64,000 nt of DNA from Dysgonomonas sp. Marseille-P4361 (GCF_900343125.1 NZ_OPYL01000007.1:62001-126000); one strand, 5' to 3'. Positions 53,222 to 63,800 are shown, counted from the first letter of the stretch. Notes: generated from the letters alone by a model not told the origin. Numbers and translations are program-made.

Positions 53222-55171
53222 TTATTCTATCTCATTCAGATTTTCATCTATTGTTTCAATTTTCTTAACGATTAAATCTAATTCCTCTTTCAACGATTCA
53301 ATTTTGTGATTAATGTCTTTTAATAAACCACCGCCACCTTTGGACGAGATAGATAAGAAATTCATGTTATTCTCATAAGTCTGCAGGTCAGCTTTGATCT
53401 TATTGAACTGATGCATTAAATGATCCCTCTCTCTGTAAAGGAGCTTTTTAGGATTGTCTTTAGATAGATTATCCTTGATATTCGATTTGAAAGATTCAAA
53501 TCGTCTTTCACTCTTATCTACTTTTAGACGGTCGTAATGTTCATCAACCGCTTTGTGGAACTCTTTATAGATCTTATCTTTTTCTTTGAATGGTACAAAG
53601 CCTATTTTGTGCCATTCATCAGCTAAAGTTTTTACTTGTGAGATAGCTTCAGATGAATCAAGAGATTGATCTATATTTTTTATTTTTTCGATAATTTCTT
53701 TTTTCGCAGCAAGATTGTCTAGTTCTTCTGTTTTTTGAGAAGACTCGTGTTGTTTCTTTTGGTCGAAGAAATAATCACATGCTGTCACAAATTCTTTCCA
53801 GATGGCATCAGAATATTTGCGAGGAACAGGTCCTATTGTTTTCCATTCTTTTTGGATTGCAATAAGTTTATCTGCTGTTGATCTCCATTCAGTACTATCT
53901 TTTAGAGATTTAGCTTGCTCTACCAAAGATCTTTTCTTGTCAAGGTTGTCGTCCATCTCGTCTCTAACCCCCTTGAAGAATTCACTTTTATTTTCGAAGA
54001 AAGTGTCGCAAAGAGCTCTGAACTCTTCAAATATTTGATTATTTACTTTTTTTGGGACAAAACCAATTGTTTTCCATTTAGCTTGCAATGCAATTACTTC
54101 TTTACTTTTCTCATCCCAGTCTTTGAATGAATTAAGCGCAGTGTAATCAATACTTCTTAGAGTTTCACAGATTGCGGTCTTTTCTGCCAGATTTTCTTCT
54201 TCTTTCCCTTTTAATTCTTCAAAATGGGACTGATATTGTTTGTTAATAGCTGTTGAAGCTTCTTTGAATCTATTCCAAATATCTTCTCTCAATTCTCTAG
54301 CAACAGGTCCAATTTCTCTCCACTGTTGGTGGAAATTCTGTAACTGATGGAAGGCTGATACGGTATCAGTGTCTTCTACTAATTTTTCAACAGATTCGAT
54401 GATTGCTGTCTTTAATTCCAGATTCTTTTTGAAATCATAATCGCGAAATTCATTGTTGATTTTTATGAGATCATAAAATTTCTCTGTATAGATCTGATAA
54501 GATTTCCAAAGTTCTTTCACTTTTGATTGAGGAACTAGGGATATTTCGTTCCATTGTTGTTGCAGATCTTTGAATTCCTTATATAATTTGTTGAAATCTT
54601 CAGAGCTTTCAGTAAGATTTTTTATAGAATCTATTATCTGAAGTTTTTTATTGTAATTTTCTTCTTTTTGGCGTTCTTCTTCTACAGCACGACTCGCACG
54701 TTTCTCTTTTATCTCGTTTAAGAATACTTTTAAAACATCTTCACTCGGATCTGGTGTAGGAGAGAAGTCCTCTATATTGTTTCCTGCTTCAAGAAATTCG
54801 TTCTTTTGAGCTTCGACAGCTGCTGAGCGTAACTTGTAAAAAGCATGCTTTAGGCTTTCTACTTCAGCACGTGCAGGTAGGTTCTCTTGGTGTGCCAGAT
54901 TTTTTAATTTTTCTATAATTTCATCCTTTGACAAAGATGTTTGCTTTGCCTCAGAAGACTCTGTAGTTTCTTCCGGTTTAGTGACTTCTTCTGTAGGAAG
55001 TGTTGTTTCACTTTCTTTGGTAATTGCAGATTCTTCTGTTTTCTCTGAGTTTTCAGTGTTTGTAGTGGAATTGTTTTCTACAACAGAAGTTTCTTCAATC
55101 TCATTTTCGTTAGACTTAACTTCATCAGAAGGGTTTTCCACAGGTAATCCGGGGTTTAGGTTCTCGCTCAT
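53222..55171 (-). CDS. DUF349 repeat protein
   Basis: This 649-aa protein has an acidic, Ser/Thr/Glu-rich low-complexity N-terminus (about 1-85) and then at least five DUF349-type helical repeats. Each contains a W-x-x-I-G/S-x-V-P core (QQWNEISLVPQ, QQWREIGPVAR, AKWKTIGFVPK, KEWKTIGPVPR, DEWHKIGFVPF) followed by an aromatic-rich helix. The C-terminal 70 residues form a coiled coil. The family is widespread in Bacteroidetes and has no established function. A perfect palindrome AAGGTAATACCTT (55191-55203) lies upstream over a weak -7 box. Confidence 0.85.
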   Translation of the reverse strand: MSENLNPGLPVENPSDEVKSNENEIEETSVVENNSTTNTENSEKTEESAITKESETTLPTEEVTKPEETTESSEAKQTSLSKDEIIEKLKNLAHQENLPARAEVESLKHAFYKLRSAAVEAQKNEFLEAGNNIEDFSPTPDPSEDVLKVFLNEIKEKRASRAVEEERQKEENYNKKLQIIDSIKNLTESSEDFNKLYKEFKDLQQQWNEISLVPQSKVKELWKSYQIYTEKFYDLIKINNEFRDYDFKKNLELKTAIIESVEKLVEDTDTVSAFHQLQNFHQQWREIGPVARELREDIWNRFKEASTAINKQYQSHFEELKGKEEENLAEKTAICETLRSIDYTALNSFKDWDEKSKEVIALQAKWKTIGFVPKKVNNQIFEEFRALCDTFFENKSEFFKGVRDEMDDNLDKKRSLVEQAKSLKDSTEWRSTADKLIAIQKEWKTIGPVPRKYSDAIWKEFVTACDYFFDQKKQHESSQKTEELDNLAAKKEIIEKIKNIDQSLDSSEAISQVKTLADEWHKIGFVPFKEKDKIYKEFHKAVDEHYDRLKVDKSERRFESFKSNIKDNLSKDNPKKLLYRERDHLMHQFNKIKADLQTYENNMNFLSISSKGGGGLLKDINHKIESLKEELDLIVKKIETIDENLNEIE

Positions 55172-55366
55172 ACGTTAGTTTTTTTAATGAAAGGTAATAC
55201 CTTATGTTCTTCGCTAGGCAAAATAATGATTTTTTTTTGTGATTTCAACTATTAATCAAAAGTTTTTTGTTTTTTAAACCAAAACGAAAGCTTTGTATGT
55301 ATTTTTATCTACTAAGAGTAGAAAATATTAGTCAGTAAGATTTAATAGTCTGTAAATTAAAAGAAA

Positions 55367-58300
55367 CTATTTATAACGAGCTTTTCGTTCTTCCTCGCGT
55401 TGACGTTGTTTTTCCTTTTGTTCTTTTTCTTTCTCTTTTCTTAAACGTTCTCGCTCTTTCTCCTTTTCTTTTCTCTCCTTTTCTCTTTCTTTCAAGCGTT
55501 CTTTCTGTTGGCGTTCTTTTTCTTTTCTTTCCTGCTCGCGTTGTTTGATAGCATCTTCCTTAGCCTTTTTAGCGGCTTTTGCTGCTTCCTCTTTACGCTT
55601 TATTTCCAGTTTAGCCTCTGCTTCTTTTCTTTCTTTTTCAGCTTTTATAGAATCGTTCACAGCCTGTTCTGCTCTTTTGACAGAATCAGCATATTGTTTT
55701 TCAACTTTACGGATAGAGTCTAATCTGAATTTCTCTATTTTCTTGAGTTCTTTTTGATGTTCTTTTAATGCTTTTTCTTCAGCTTTCAGAGAGTCTTTTT
55801 CCTCTTTGGTCAGATTCTCGGTGTCTTTTCGCTTCTTGAATAAATTTTTGATGCCATCTACAGGATTGTTGAGAATTTCATCTATAGCTTCATTAACTTC
55901 ACCAATCTTTTCTAACTGGTCTTTAGATAACAAATCATCAGCTGTGACTTGCTTGTCATTTTCAGGCTTTTCTTTTTTATCTTCCTTTTTCTCTGGTTGA
56001 GTTGTAATTTGTGGCTCTTTAGACTTATCATCAATCAGAGGTTTGTTGTCTTCTATAACTTCATCTTCTTGTTCGATCTCAGCAATTAGAGTAGAGTCTT
56101 CTTTTTGTTGGATTTTCTCTAATTCGTCGAGGTCGTAATCTACTCCATCCCAGAATGCAATTAGCGCGGGCAGATCTTCTTGATAGTGGTCGGAGAAGAA
56201 ACTCATGTACTGTTCTATGCCTAGACTAGGGAGGATGTTTGTATAATTCTCTATGGATATTGGTACAGGTGTAATAGATGGCGATATTTTATTAATTAGC
56301 CCGTCAGGAGATAAAGCTTTGTTTATATATGACCTGATTTGAGTAAATGATTGAAAACCTTTTATGAGTAAGATGTCATGAGTAGACTCAGAGTCGAAAC
56401 TTAAATCGTAGGTCTGGATTACATAATTAGAGAAATTATAATCAGCAACTTCGTACAAGAGATCATTTCTGTCTATACTGTTTGGTTTGAACATTAACAG
56501 TAATAGATGTTCGGTGTTTAGACTGTCTGAGAAAACGATTGCTTTTCCTGCTTCATCGGTCAGTAAATCATTTCCTAAGTAAGCCTTAGACCAATCAAAA
56601 TCTGTAATAGGAGAGCCATCAGATAAAATGATTCTACCTTCTTTTATTCTTTCTAGTATATTAGTTGCTAATGGAGAAACGTCTGATTTAGGGTATTTCT
56701 CTGTAACTTCTTTTAGGTTGCTCTCAAGATTTCGAATATCACGTGTTTGAGCATATGAAAGAGCATTTAAGAATGCAAACTTTGGCATTAAATCAGTAAA
56801 TGGATATTTATCATTTATCGTTTTATAGTTGTTTCTAATGGTTTTTACATCAGCTTGTTTGTATGCATCGTATGCTGCCGAATACAAAGAGTCTTGTAAA
56901 ATAGGTAAATATCTGAAATTCCACTCGTAGTTATCATCAGATAGAGGGGTAGCATATTTTCCTTCACTAAATTCACTAATCAATCGGTTGCGGTAAGATG
57001 ACATCATTTCGTTGTTGCCGGTTTGCATATATATGAGGAATAACTGAAAGTATATTTCTTCCAGATTCGGTGTTTGAGGAAAACGGCTTATATCGGTATT
57101 GAATGTCTCTATAGCTAAATCAAAATCTTCGAGCTTATCTTTGTATATCTTACCCATCTGAAATAGCGCATTTTCGATCAATACGTTTGATTCTTCTATA
57201 GCTGCTTCCGTTAAAGGTAATTGCTGTAGGTAGTAATCTACAGAATAAATGTCATTTGAAATCTCACTTTCCAGATTGTCTCCCTTTTCTGCTACTAATT
57301 CAGGAGCTTCTGTCTCTAAAGAATCTGTCGGTATATCAAAGTCGTCAACATCAGAAAAAGATGTGCTTTTGTCACGTCTTCGCCAGTTGTCTTCCAGTTT
57401 TCTATTGCCCCATCTTTTTTGAAAAGCTATTTTGCCTTGCTCTACGGCTAATGCATTGTAAAAGTAAAACTGATCTTTCGAATTCTGATTCGTATTATTT
57501 GTAATAGGAATAACAGGTTGTTGAACCGTTTTAGAATCTCCCCATGTGTCTCCGTTTAAATCGCTCCAATCGTTGATAACTCTTGATTCTTGTTCTTCTA
57601 GCTGTTGTTGTCTCTCTTCTTCTTTCTTCTGTCTTTCTTCCTCTGCTTTTATCGCTTCTATTTTTTTATTTATTATTTCTAATCTGGCATCTTCAGGAAG
57701 TCCGGCAATGTATTGTAAACTATCTTGTTCTTGAACAGTTTTTGCATGAATAACAAGTTCGTCCAATACTTCAGAACGTAACGAAACTAGTTTATAGTCG
57801 GGATGAGATTTTCTTAAAGAGTTTACTGCACTTGAATAAAGAGGCTGAGCGGAAATGAATTCTCTTTTGTTGAAGTAGATATTGGCAAGGGTTATTTCAG
57901 ACATGGTTTTATCATATCCGTTTCTGATACTCTCTTTTATCGCTTTCTGATAGAATTCTATTGCTTTGGTAGAGTCTTGTTGTTGTAAGTGGATATTGCC
58001 AATAGTAAGGTATAGTTGATCTAGATATTCTTTGTTTTTTGAGCTTTTGCTCATTTTAGTTAATTCGGCGATAGATTTTCTAGGATCGCTATCAGAGATC
58101 AGTGCAATCTGTTGCAGTTTGGCATTAAAGCTGTAATTATAAGGGGTATTCATCCCTTGTACAGAGGCAAATGCCTGATGAGCTTCAGACTTTTTTCCTG
58201 TATGAGCCAAAAGCTGCCCCAACAGATATTTCATTCGTAGTTTCTGATGCTTGTCTTTTTCATTTTTTATAGCATGTTCTAAGTGAGGAATTGCAGAGAC

Positions 58301-58987
58301 AAAGTCATCGTTTCTCATTAGATAATTTGCTTTTACGGAAGAATAAAGTCTTAAGAGTTTTTCCGGGATTTTTCCGGCCAGCTCCATTTTATGTAACACA
58401 TTTCCTGCTTCGTATAGCCATCCCATTTCGGTGTAAGCTCTGGCTATCCATAGTTGGCATTCTGCGACAATTTCAGGATTGCTACTGTATATTTTCGATA
58501 TGTATAAAAATGTTGTAATAGCTCTCAAATGATTCCCATCTTGAAATTCAGCCTTCGCTAATAATAGCCATACTTTATCCATAAAAGGAGTGTACTCTTT
58601 CTGCTGAAGCCATGCCTGATATTCTGCATCGTTCCGTCTTTTGGGGTCTCGCCTTGGTTTTGCTTTTATCGAGTGGAGTTTAATAGCCTTAGTAGCCTTA
58701 TCGATTGTTGTAGTATAACTCCCTCCAACCGACTCCATCGCCAAAGAATCTGAATTATCAGGAAAAATATAGAGCATTTGAGAAAGATTGTCTTCTCTGG
58801 ATAAAGTTTGCTGTTTTAGTGTCTCCTTGTATGCTTCTTCCGCATTGAAGTGTATATTGTATCTGGTATTAACTGAATGGTAGAAACGTGTCAAAGCAGT
58901 ATTCTTTTTGTTAGAACACGATGCGAGTAAAATAAGAAGTATACCTGAAATAATAATTAGTACACTTTTTGTATTGTTTTGTAACAC
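55367..58987 (-). CDS. porW: PorW/SprE-like TPR lipoprotein (type IX secretion family)
   Basis: This 1206-aa lipoprotein (signal to LLASC, lipobox Cys24) opens with the SprE/PorW hallmark ALTRFYHSVNTRYNIHFNAEEAYKE. TPR-like helical repeats cover about 130-430 (LYLTIGNIHLQQQDSTKAIEFYQKA is one) and more follow about 600-780. PorW/SprE is needed for type IX secretion and gliding in Porphyromonas and Flavobacterium. Whether this organism has a full type IX system is not visible here. From about residue 950 the chain is a long, highly charged Lys/Glu/Arg coiled coil to the C-terminus. The start is GTG at 58987. Confidence 0.8.
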   Translation of the reverse strand: MLQNNTKSVLIIISGILLILLASCSNKKNTALTRFYHSVNTRYNIHFNAEEAYKETLKQQTLSREDNLSQMLYIFPDNSDSLAMESVGGSYTTTIDKATKAIKLHSIKAKPRRDPKRRNDAEYQAWLQQKEYTPFMDKVWLLLAKAEFQDGNHLRAITTFLYISKIYSSNPEIVAECQLWIARAYTEMGWLYEAGNVLHKMELAGKIPEKLLRLYSSVKANYLMRNDDFVSAIPHLEHAIKNEKDKHQKLRMKYLLGQLLAHTGKKSEAHQAFASVQGMNTPYNYSFNAKLQQIALISDSDPRKSIAELTKMSKSSKNKEYLDQLYLTIGNIHLQQQDSTKAIEFYQKAIKESIRNGYDKTMSEITLANIYFNKREFISAQPLYSSAVNSLRKSHPDYKLVSLRSEVLDELVIHAKTVQEQDSLQYIAGLPEDARLEIINKKIEAIKAEEERQKKEEERQQQLEEQESRVINDWSDLNGDTWGDSKTVQQPVIPITNNTNQNSKDQFYFYNALAVEQGKIAFQKRWGNRKLEDNWRRRDKSTSFSDVDDFDIPTDSLETEAPELVAEKGDNLESEISNDIYSVDYYLQQLPLTEAAIEESNVLIENALFQMGKIYKDKLEDFDLAIETFNTDISRFPQTPNLEEIYFQLFLIYMQTGNNEMMSSYRNRLISEFSEGKYATPLSDDNYEWNFRYLPILQDSLYSAAYDAYKQADVKTIRNNYKTINDKYPFTDLMPKFAFLNALSYAQTRDIRNLESNLKEVTEKYPKSDVSPLATNILERIKEGRIILSDGSPITDFDWSKAYLGNDLLTDEAGKAIVFSDSLNTEHLLLLMFKPNSIDRNDLLYEVADYNFSNYVIQTYDLSFDSESTHDILLIKGFQSFTQIRSYINKALSPDGLINKISPSITPVPISIENYTNILPSLGIEQYMSFFSDHYQEDLPALIAFWDGVDYDLDELEKIQQKEDSTLIAEIEQEDEVIEDNKPLIDDKSKEPQITTQPEKKEDKKEKPENDKQVTADDLLSKDQLEKIGEVNEAIDEILNNPVDGIKNLFKKRKDTENLTKEEKDSLKAEEKALKEHQKELKKIEKFRLDSIRKVEKQYADSVKRAEQAVNDSIKAEKERKEAEAKLEIKRKEEAAKAAKKAKEDAIKQREQERKEKERQQKERLKEREKERKEKEKERERLRKEKEKEQKEKQRQREEERKARYK

Positions 58988-59021
58988 GTATAAACTACTT
59001 CTGTTTTATATTAATAAAACA

Positions 59022-59029
59022 CAAAAATA
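59022..59029 (-). promoter_or_regulatory. -7 element of the porW-like gene
   Basis: The minus strand reads TATTTTTG, an exact match, giving a leader of about 31 nt to the GTG start; this supports the GTG. Confidence 0.55.
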
Positions 59030-59150
59030 AGCAAATTATTGTTTATCATTCACCCTTATATAACAAAGGTTCTCAGCCCTTAAATAAAAAGAGTATTTAA
59101 ATATTTTTATCGCTATTATAATAAATAATTTCAAATAGAATTTTATTCAT

Positions 59151-59158
59151 TATATTTG
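59151..59158 (+). promoter_or_regulatory. -7 element of the GH43 gene
   Basis: TATATTTG matches TAnnTTTG exactly; the leader would be about 65 nt. Confidence 0.6.
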
Positions 59159-59226
59159 CTTTCAGATATACTCTTAATGTGGCTTTTATAGCCTTTTCGT
59201 ATTGTTAAATATAAGATAAATCAAAG

Positions 59227-60351
59227 ATGAATTATAAATTTCTCCTCCTATTAGTTGTTATCTGTGTGTCATTTTTCTCTTGTTCTCCTAAAAATAAGAA
59301 AGAAAGCAATTCGACTGCGCAGGATTCTAGCCTTGTATATAAAAATCCGTTACCTGTCGCTTTTGGTGACCCTTATATATTGAAGGCTTCGGATGGTAAG
59401 TTCTATATGTATGGAACAGGAGGGGTAGATAATGGCTTTCAGGCAAGCGTGTCTTCGGATTTAGTGAATTGGGAAAATCTGGGGCGTATATATCAGGGGA
59501 ATACTCCAGAATCTTGGACTGTAGCTAATTTTTGGGCTCCCGAGGTGTATGAGATAGATGGCAAATTCTATATGTTGTTCAGTGCAGATTGGAAGCATAA
59601 TCCAACCAATGAAGGTGAAAATTTTAGGATAGGAGTTGCTGTTTCGGATAGTCCTGCCGGACCTTTTAAAGATTTAATGGATCGTCCAATATTTGATCCG
59701 GGGTATCCTATAATTGATGCAAATCTTCATTTCGAAGATGGTAGAGTATATTTATACTACTCGCGTTGTTGCTACAAAAACCCTGTGAAAAGTGAGGTTG
59801 CTGATTGGGCAAAGAAACAAGGTTGGTTTGATGAAATAGAAGAAAGTTGGATTTATGGAGTAGAAATAAAACCAGACTTTTCAGATATTATAGGAGAACC
59901 CAAACTATTGCTTCGTCCACCTGTAAAGATGGACGACAAGCAAGCAGAGTGGGAGAGTCGTTCGGTTACATCAAAAGAAGTCAACAGACGATGGACTGAA
60001 GGTTCTTTTATATTTAAACAAGGAGATGTTTATTTTATGATGTATTCTGCAAACTATTTTGGAGGTAAAAACTATGCCGTAGGATATGCTACATCCAAAG
60101 ATCCTCTAGGTCCATTTGTGAAAGCAGATAATAATCCAATCCTTGAGAAGAATGTAGAAAAAGGAGGCATTGTAACAGGTACTGGACATAATATGATGTT
60201 CGAACATGACGGACAAATGTATACAGTTTACCATGGGCGAACTGAGGCTACAGGTGATGAACGTGTTGTGTTTATAGATAAGATGGAAGTAACAACAGAT
60301 GGAAAACTAGTTGTTCATGGTCCTACTACAGAAGAACAAACGATAAATTGA
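59227..60351 (+). CDS. Glycoside hydrolase family 43 lipoprotein
   Basis: This 374-aa five-bladed beta-propeller glycosidase has a lipoprotein signal (FLLLLVVICVSFFSC). The GH43 residues are visible: FGDPYILKASDGKFYMYGT with the general-base Asp, the ...IIDANLHFEDG pKa-modulating Asp, and the acid Glu in WTEGSFIF. Substrates in the family are arabinans or xylans. There is no SusC/SusD pair or regulator adjacent, so it is an isolated enzyme and not part of a recognisable polysaccharide utilisation locus in this window. Confidence 0.9.
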   Translation: MNYKFLLLLVVICVSFFSCSPKNKKESNSTAQDSSLVYKNPLPVAFGDPYILKASDGKFYMYGTGGVDNGFQASVSSDLVNWENLGRIYQGNTPESWTVANFWAPEVYEIDGKFYMLFSADWKHNPTNEGENFRIGVAVSDSPAGPFKDLMDRPIFDPGYPIIDANLHFEDGRVYLYYSRCCYKNPVKSEVADWAKKQGWFDEIEESWIYGVEIKPDFSDIIGEPKLLLRPPVKMDDKQAEWESRSVTSKEVNRRWTEGSFIFKQGDVYFMMYSANYFGGKNYAVGYATSKDPLGPFVKADNNPILEKNVEKGGIVTGTGHNMMFEHDGQMYTVYHGRTEATGDERVVFIDKMEVTTDGKLVVHGPTTEEQTIN

Positions 60352-60396
60352 AAAAAGGTAATCCCTTTCTTAAAACGATAATTAATAATACGCCAT

Positions 60397-62052
60397 ATGG
60401 AAGATAAAAAGTTTTTAACACTGATAAAAAACGGTATTTGTGACAACTGGGAACGACCAGCACTAACCGATTATAATGGAGATACATACCTCTATAAAGA
60501 TTTTGCATCGAAAATAGCACAATTGCATATTTTATTTGATGAAATGGGTATCCAAAAAGGAGATAAAATAGCTGTTTGTGGAAGAAACTGTGCTAATTGG
60601 ACGGTTTCCTTCTTTGCTTCGATGACATATGGTGCAGTAGTTACGACTATTCTCCATGACTTTACTGACGAAAATATTCATGCGTTGGTAAATCATTCTG
60701 AATCTAAAATATTCTTCTGTGATGAATATGTTTGGGAGAAAATAGATCCGTTAAAGATGCCGGCATTGGATACAATAATGCTTATAGATGACTTCTCTGT
60801 GAAAAAATCTAGTTCGGCTGGTTTAATAGCAGCATGCTCTAATTTGGAACTTGCTTTTAATAAAAAATATCCAAATGGTTTTACAAAAGAAGATGTTATC
60901 TTTCATGATGAGTTGCCGGAAGAACTTGCCGTATTAAATTATACTTCGGGTACAACAAGTAATCCTAAAGGAGTGATGATACCTTATCGTAGCTTATGGT
61001 CAAATACACGTTTCGCTATTGACGAGATTCCATTTGTGAAAGCTGGTGATGGTATCGTATGTATGCTTCCTATGGCTCATATGTATGGACTTGCTTTTGA
61101 AATTCTTTTATCTATCACTACGGGATGTCATATCAATTATTTAACACGAGTGCCTTCGCCTCAAATTATTTTGGGAGCTTTTGCTAAAATAAATCCAACA
61201 TTAGTATTGGCAGTACCTCTTATCATAGAGAAAATAGTTCAAATGCAAGTTTTTCCTGAGTTTAAGAAACAACCTGTGAAAACAATGCTATATTTTCCTT
61301 TCTTGAAAAAGAAGATTTATAAGAAAGTAGCAGACAAACTGATTCCGATGTTTGGAAATAAATTGGTTGAGGTTGTAATTGGTGGAGCAGCCTTAAACAA
61401 AGAAGTAGGACAATTCTTGACAGATATAAAATTTCCATATACGGTTGGCTACGGAATGACAGAATGTGGTCCATTGGTTTCTTATGAATACTGGGAAACA
61501 TATAAGCCTGGTTCTTGTGGACGACCTGTGGATAGAATGGAAATAAAGATAGATTCGTCTAATCCTGAAACAGAAGCCGGAGAAATAATTGTAAGAGGCG
61601 ATAATGTTATGCTTGGTTACTATAAGAATGAAGAAGCGACTAAACAGGTTATAGATGAAGAAGGCTGGTTGAAGACTGGAGACCTCGGAATTATGGATAA
61701 AGATAAATTTATTTTTATCAGAGGCCGAAGTAAAACTATGATTCTAGGAGCTTCGGGACAGAATATATATCCGGAAGAAATAGAAGACCTATATAATAAC
61801 TCTCCGTATGTATCGGAAGCATTAATTATAGAGGAAAATGGAAAACTTATAGCTCTTATTTATCCGGACATAGAACACCTTAAGAAAGAAGGAATTGATG
61901 AGGCTAATTATCCCGAAGTATTTGTAGCAGAAAGAAAAGCAATCAATAAACGTTTGCCTAATTATAGCCAAGTAACTAATTTCCGTTTGCAAGATAAAGA
62001 ATTTGAAAAAACGCCTAAACGTAGTATAAAACGTTTCTTGTATCAAAAATAA
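60397..62052 (+). CDS. AMP-binding long-chain acyl-CoA synthetase family protein
   Basis: This 551-aa adenylate-forming enzyme has the P-loop LNYTSGTTSNPKG, a VGYGMTECGP motif, GWLKTGDLGIMDKDKF and the C-terminal catalytic-Lys motif KTPKRSIKRF. It activates a carboxylic acid, most likely a fatty acid, as acyl-AMP then acyl-CoA. It lies 45 bases after the GH43 gene, with ettA 62 bases downstream. A start at ATG 60397 gives the normal length. Confidence 0.9.
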   Translation: MEDKKFLTLIKNGICDNWERPALTDYNGDTYLYKDFASKIAQLHILFDEMGIQKGDKIAVCGRNCANWTVSFFASMTYGAVVTTILHDFTDENIHALVNHSESKIFFCDEYVWEKIDPLKMPALDTIMLIDDFSVKKSSSAGLIAACSNLELAFNKKYPNGFTKEDVIFHDELPEELAVLNYTSGTTSNPKGVMIPYRSLWSNTRFAIDEIPFVKAGDGIVCMLPMAHMYGLAFEILLSITTGCHINYLTRVPSPQIILGAFAKINPTLVLAVPLIIEKIVQMQVFPEFKKQPVKTMLYFPFLKKKIYKKVADKLIPMFGNKLVEVVIGGAALNKEVGQFLTDIKFPYTVGYGMTECGPLVSYEYWETYKPGSCGRPVDRMEIKIDSSNPETEAGEIIVRGDNVMLGYYKNEEATKQVIDEEGWLKTGDLGIMDKDKFIFIRGRSKTMILGASGQNIYPEEIEDLYNNSPYVSEALIIEENGKLIALIYPDIEHLKKEGIDEANYPEVFVAERKAINKRLPNYSQVTNFRLQDKEFEKTPKRSIKRFLYQK

Positions 62053-62114
62053 ATTTTGATTTTAGTCATAATAGATTGAAGTAATAAAAATAAAATAATA
62101 AGTGAAATAAAATT

Positions 62115-63800
62115 ATGTCGGACGACAAGAAGATTATTTTTTCGATGATTGGTGTGAGTAAGATTTACCCACCTCAAAAACAAGTATTAAAGAACATCTA
62201 TCTATCTTTTTTCTATGGAGCTAAGATTGGTATTATCGGGCTAAATGGTTCCGGTAAGTCAACTCTGTTGAAGATGATCGCTGGAATAGAAAAAGAATAT
62301 CAAGGCGAAATAGTTTCAGATAAAGGTTTCTCCGTTGGATATTTAGAGCAAGATCCTAAATTGGATCCGACAAAGACAGTAAAAGAAATTATTCAGGAAG
62401 GAGTTCAGCCAATTATGGATGTCTTGAAGGAATATGAAGAAATCAATGAGAAGTTTGGTTTGCCTGAATATTACGAAGATCCTGATAAAATGGATGCCCT
62501 TTTTGCTCGCCAAGCTGTATTGCAAGATACAATAGATGCGACTGATGCTTGGAATATTGATAATAAGTTGGAAAGAGCAATGGATGCTCTTCGTTGTCCG
62601 CCAGAAGATCAATTGGCAGAAAATCTTTCGGGAGGAGAAGCTCGCCGTGTAGCACTATGTCGTTTATTATTGCAAGAACCAGATGTGTTATTGCTTGATG
62701 AGCCTACCAATCACCTGGATGCAGAATCTATCGATTGGTTAGAGCAACATTTACAACAATATCAAGGTACAGTAATTTGTATTACGCACGACCGTTACTT
62801 CTTGGATCATGTCGCAGGTTGGATTCTTGAGCTTGACAGAGGAGAAGGAATTCCATGGAAAGGAAATTATACTTCTTGGCTTGAACAAAAGACCAAACGC
62901 ATGGAGCAAGAAGAAAAGCAGGCCAGTAAACGTCGTAAAACTCTTGAACGAGAGTTAGAATGGGTGAAAATGGCACCAAAGGCACGTCATGCTAAAGGTA
63001 AAGCACGTTTGAACGATTATGAAAAATTGTTGAATGCCGACGAAAAAGAAAGAGAAGAGAAATTAGAGATATTTATTCCTAACGGGCCTCGTCTCGGGAA
63101 TAAAGTAATAGAAGCGCACGGTGTAAGTAAAGCTTTCGGCGATAAGCTTCTGTTCGATAATTTGGAATTTATGCTTCCTCCTTCGGGAATAGTTGGTATT
63201 ATTGGTCCGAACGGAGCAGGTAAAACAACTCTTTTCCGTCTTATCCAGGGGTTAGAAACTCCAGATAAAGGAACATTTGAAGTAGGAGAGACAGTGAAAA
63301 TTGGTTATGTAGATCAATCTCATACCGAAATAGATCCGAACAAAACAGTATATCAGGTGATTTCTGGAGGTAATGATACGGTTAGAGTAGGAGGGCGCGA
63401 AATAAATGCAAGAGCTTACCTATCACGTTTCAATTTCTCAGGAGCAGATCAGGAAAAGTTAACAGGAGTGTTGTCCGGAGGGGAAAGAAATCGTTTACAT
63501 TTGGCATTGACTTTAAAATCAGAGGCGAATGTATTACTCCTGGATGAGCCTACGAACGATATTGATGTTAATACGCTTCGTGCTTTAGAGGAAGGTCTTG
63601 AAAACTTTGCAGGCTGTGCAGTTGTTATATCTCACGACCGCTGGTTCTTAGACCGCATCTGTACACATATACTTGCTTTTGAAGGAAACTCAGAGGTATT
63701 CTTCTTCGAAGGAAGTTATAGCGAATATGAAGAAAATAAAAAAGCACGTATGGGTAATGTTGAACCTAAACGTATTCGCTATCGCAAATTGATAGATTAA
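62115..63800 (+). CDS. ettA: Energy-dependent translational throttle protein EttA
   Basis: This 561-aa ABC-F ATPase binds the ribosomal E site and gates elongation according to the ATP/ADP ratio. Tandem ABC domains have Walker A GLNGSGKST and GPNGAGKTT, signatures LSGGEARR and LSGGERNR, and Walker B ends LLDEPTNHLD and LLDEPTNDID. The EttA-specific arm insertion and the KMAPKARHAKGKARL linker are present, and the length matches EttA. It is the second ABC-F protein in this window. Confidence 0.93.
   Translation: MSDDKKIIFSMIGVSKIYPPQKQVLKNIYLSFFYGAKIGIIGLNGSGKSTLLKMIAGIEKEYQGEIVSDKGFSVGYLEQDPKLDPTKTVKEIIQEGVQPIMDVLKEYEEINEKFGLPEYYEDPDKMDALFARQAVLQDTIDATDAWNIDNKLERAMDALRCPPEDQLAENLSGGEARRVALCRLLLQEPDVLLLDEPTNHLDAESIDWLEQHLQQYQGTVICITHDRYFLDHVAGWILELDRGEGIPWKGNYTSWLEQKTKRMEQEEKQASKRRKTLERELEWVKMAPKARHAKGKARLNDYEKLLNADEKEREEKLEIFIPNGPRLGNKVIEAHGVSKAFGDKLLFDNLEFMLPPSGIVGIIGPNGAGKTTLFRLIQGLETPDKGTFEVGETVKIGYVDQSHTEIDPNKTVYQVISGGNDTVRVGGREINARAYLSRFNFSGADQEKLTGVLSGGERNRLHLALTLKSEANVLLLDEPTNDIDVNTLRALEEGLENFAGCAVVISHDRWFLDRICTHILAFEGNSEVFFFEGSYSEYEENKKARMGNVEPKRIRYRKLID

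Noticed and set aside
59227-60351. GH43 gene as part of a polysaccharide utilisation locus
   Set aside because: No SusC/SusD pair, hybrid two-component regulator or other glycosidase is adjacent within the window.
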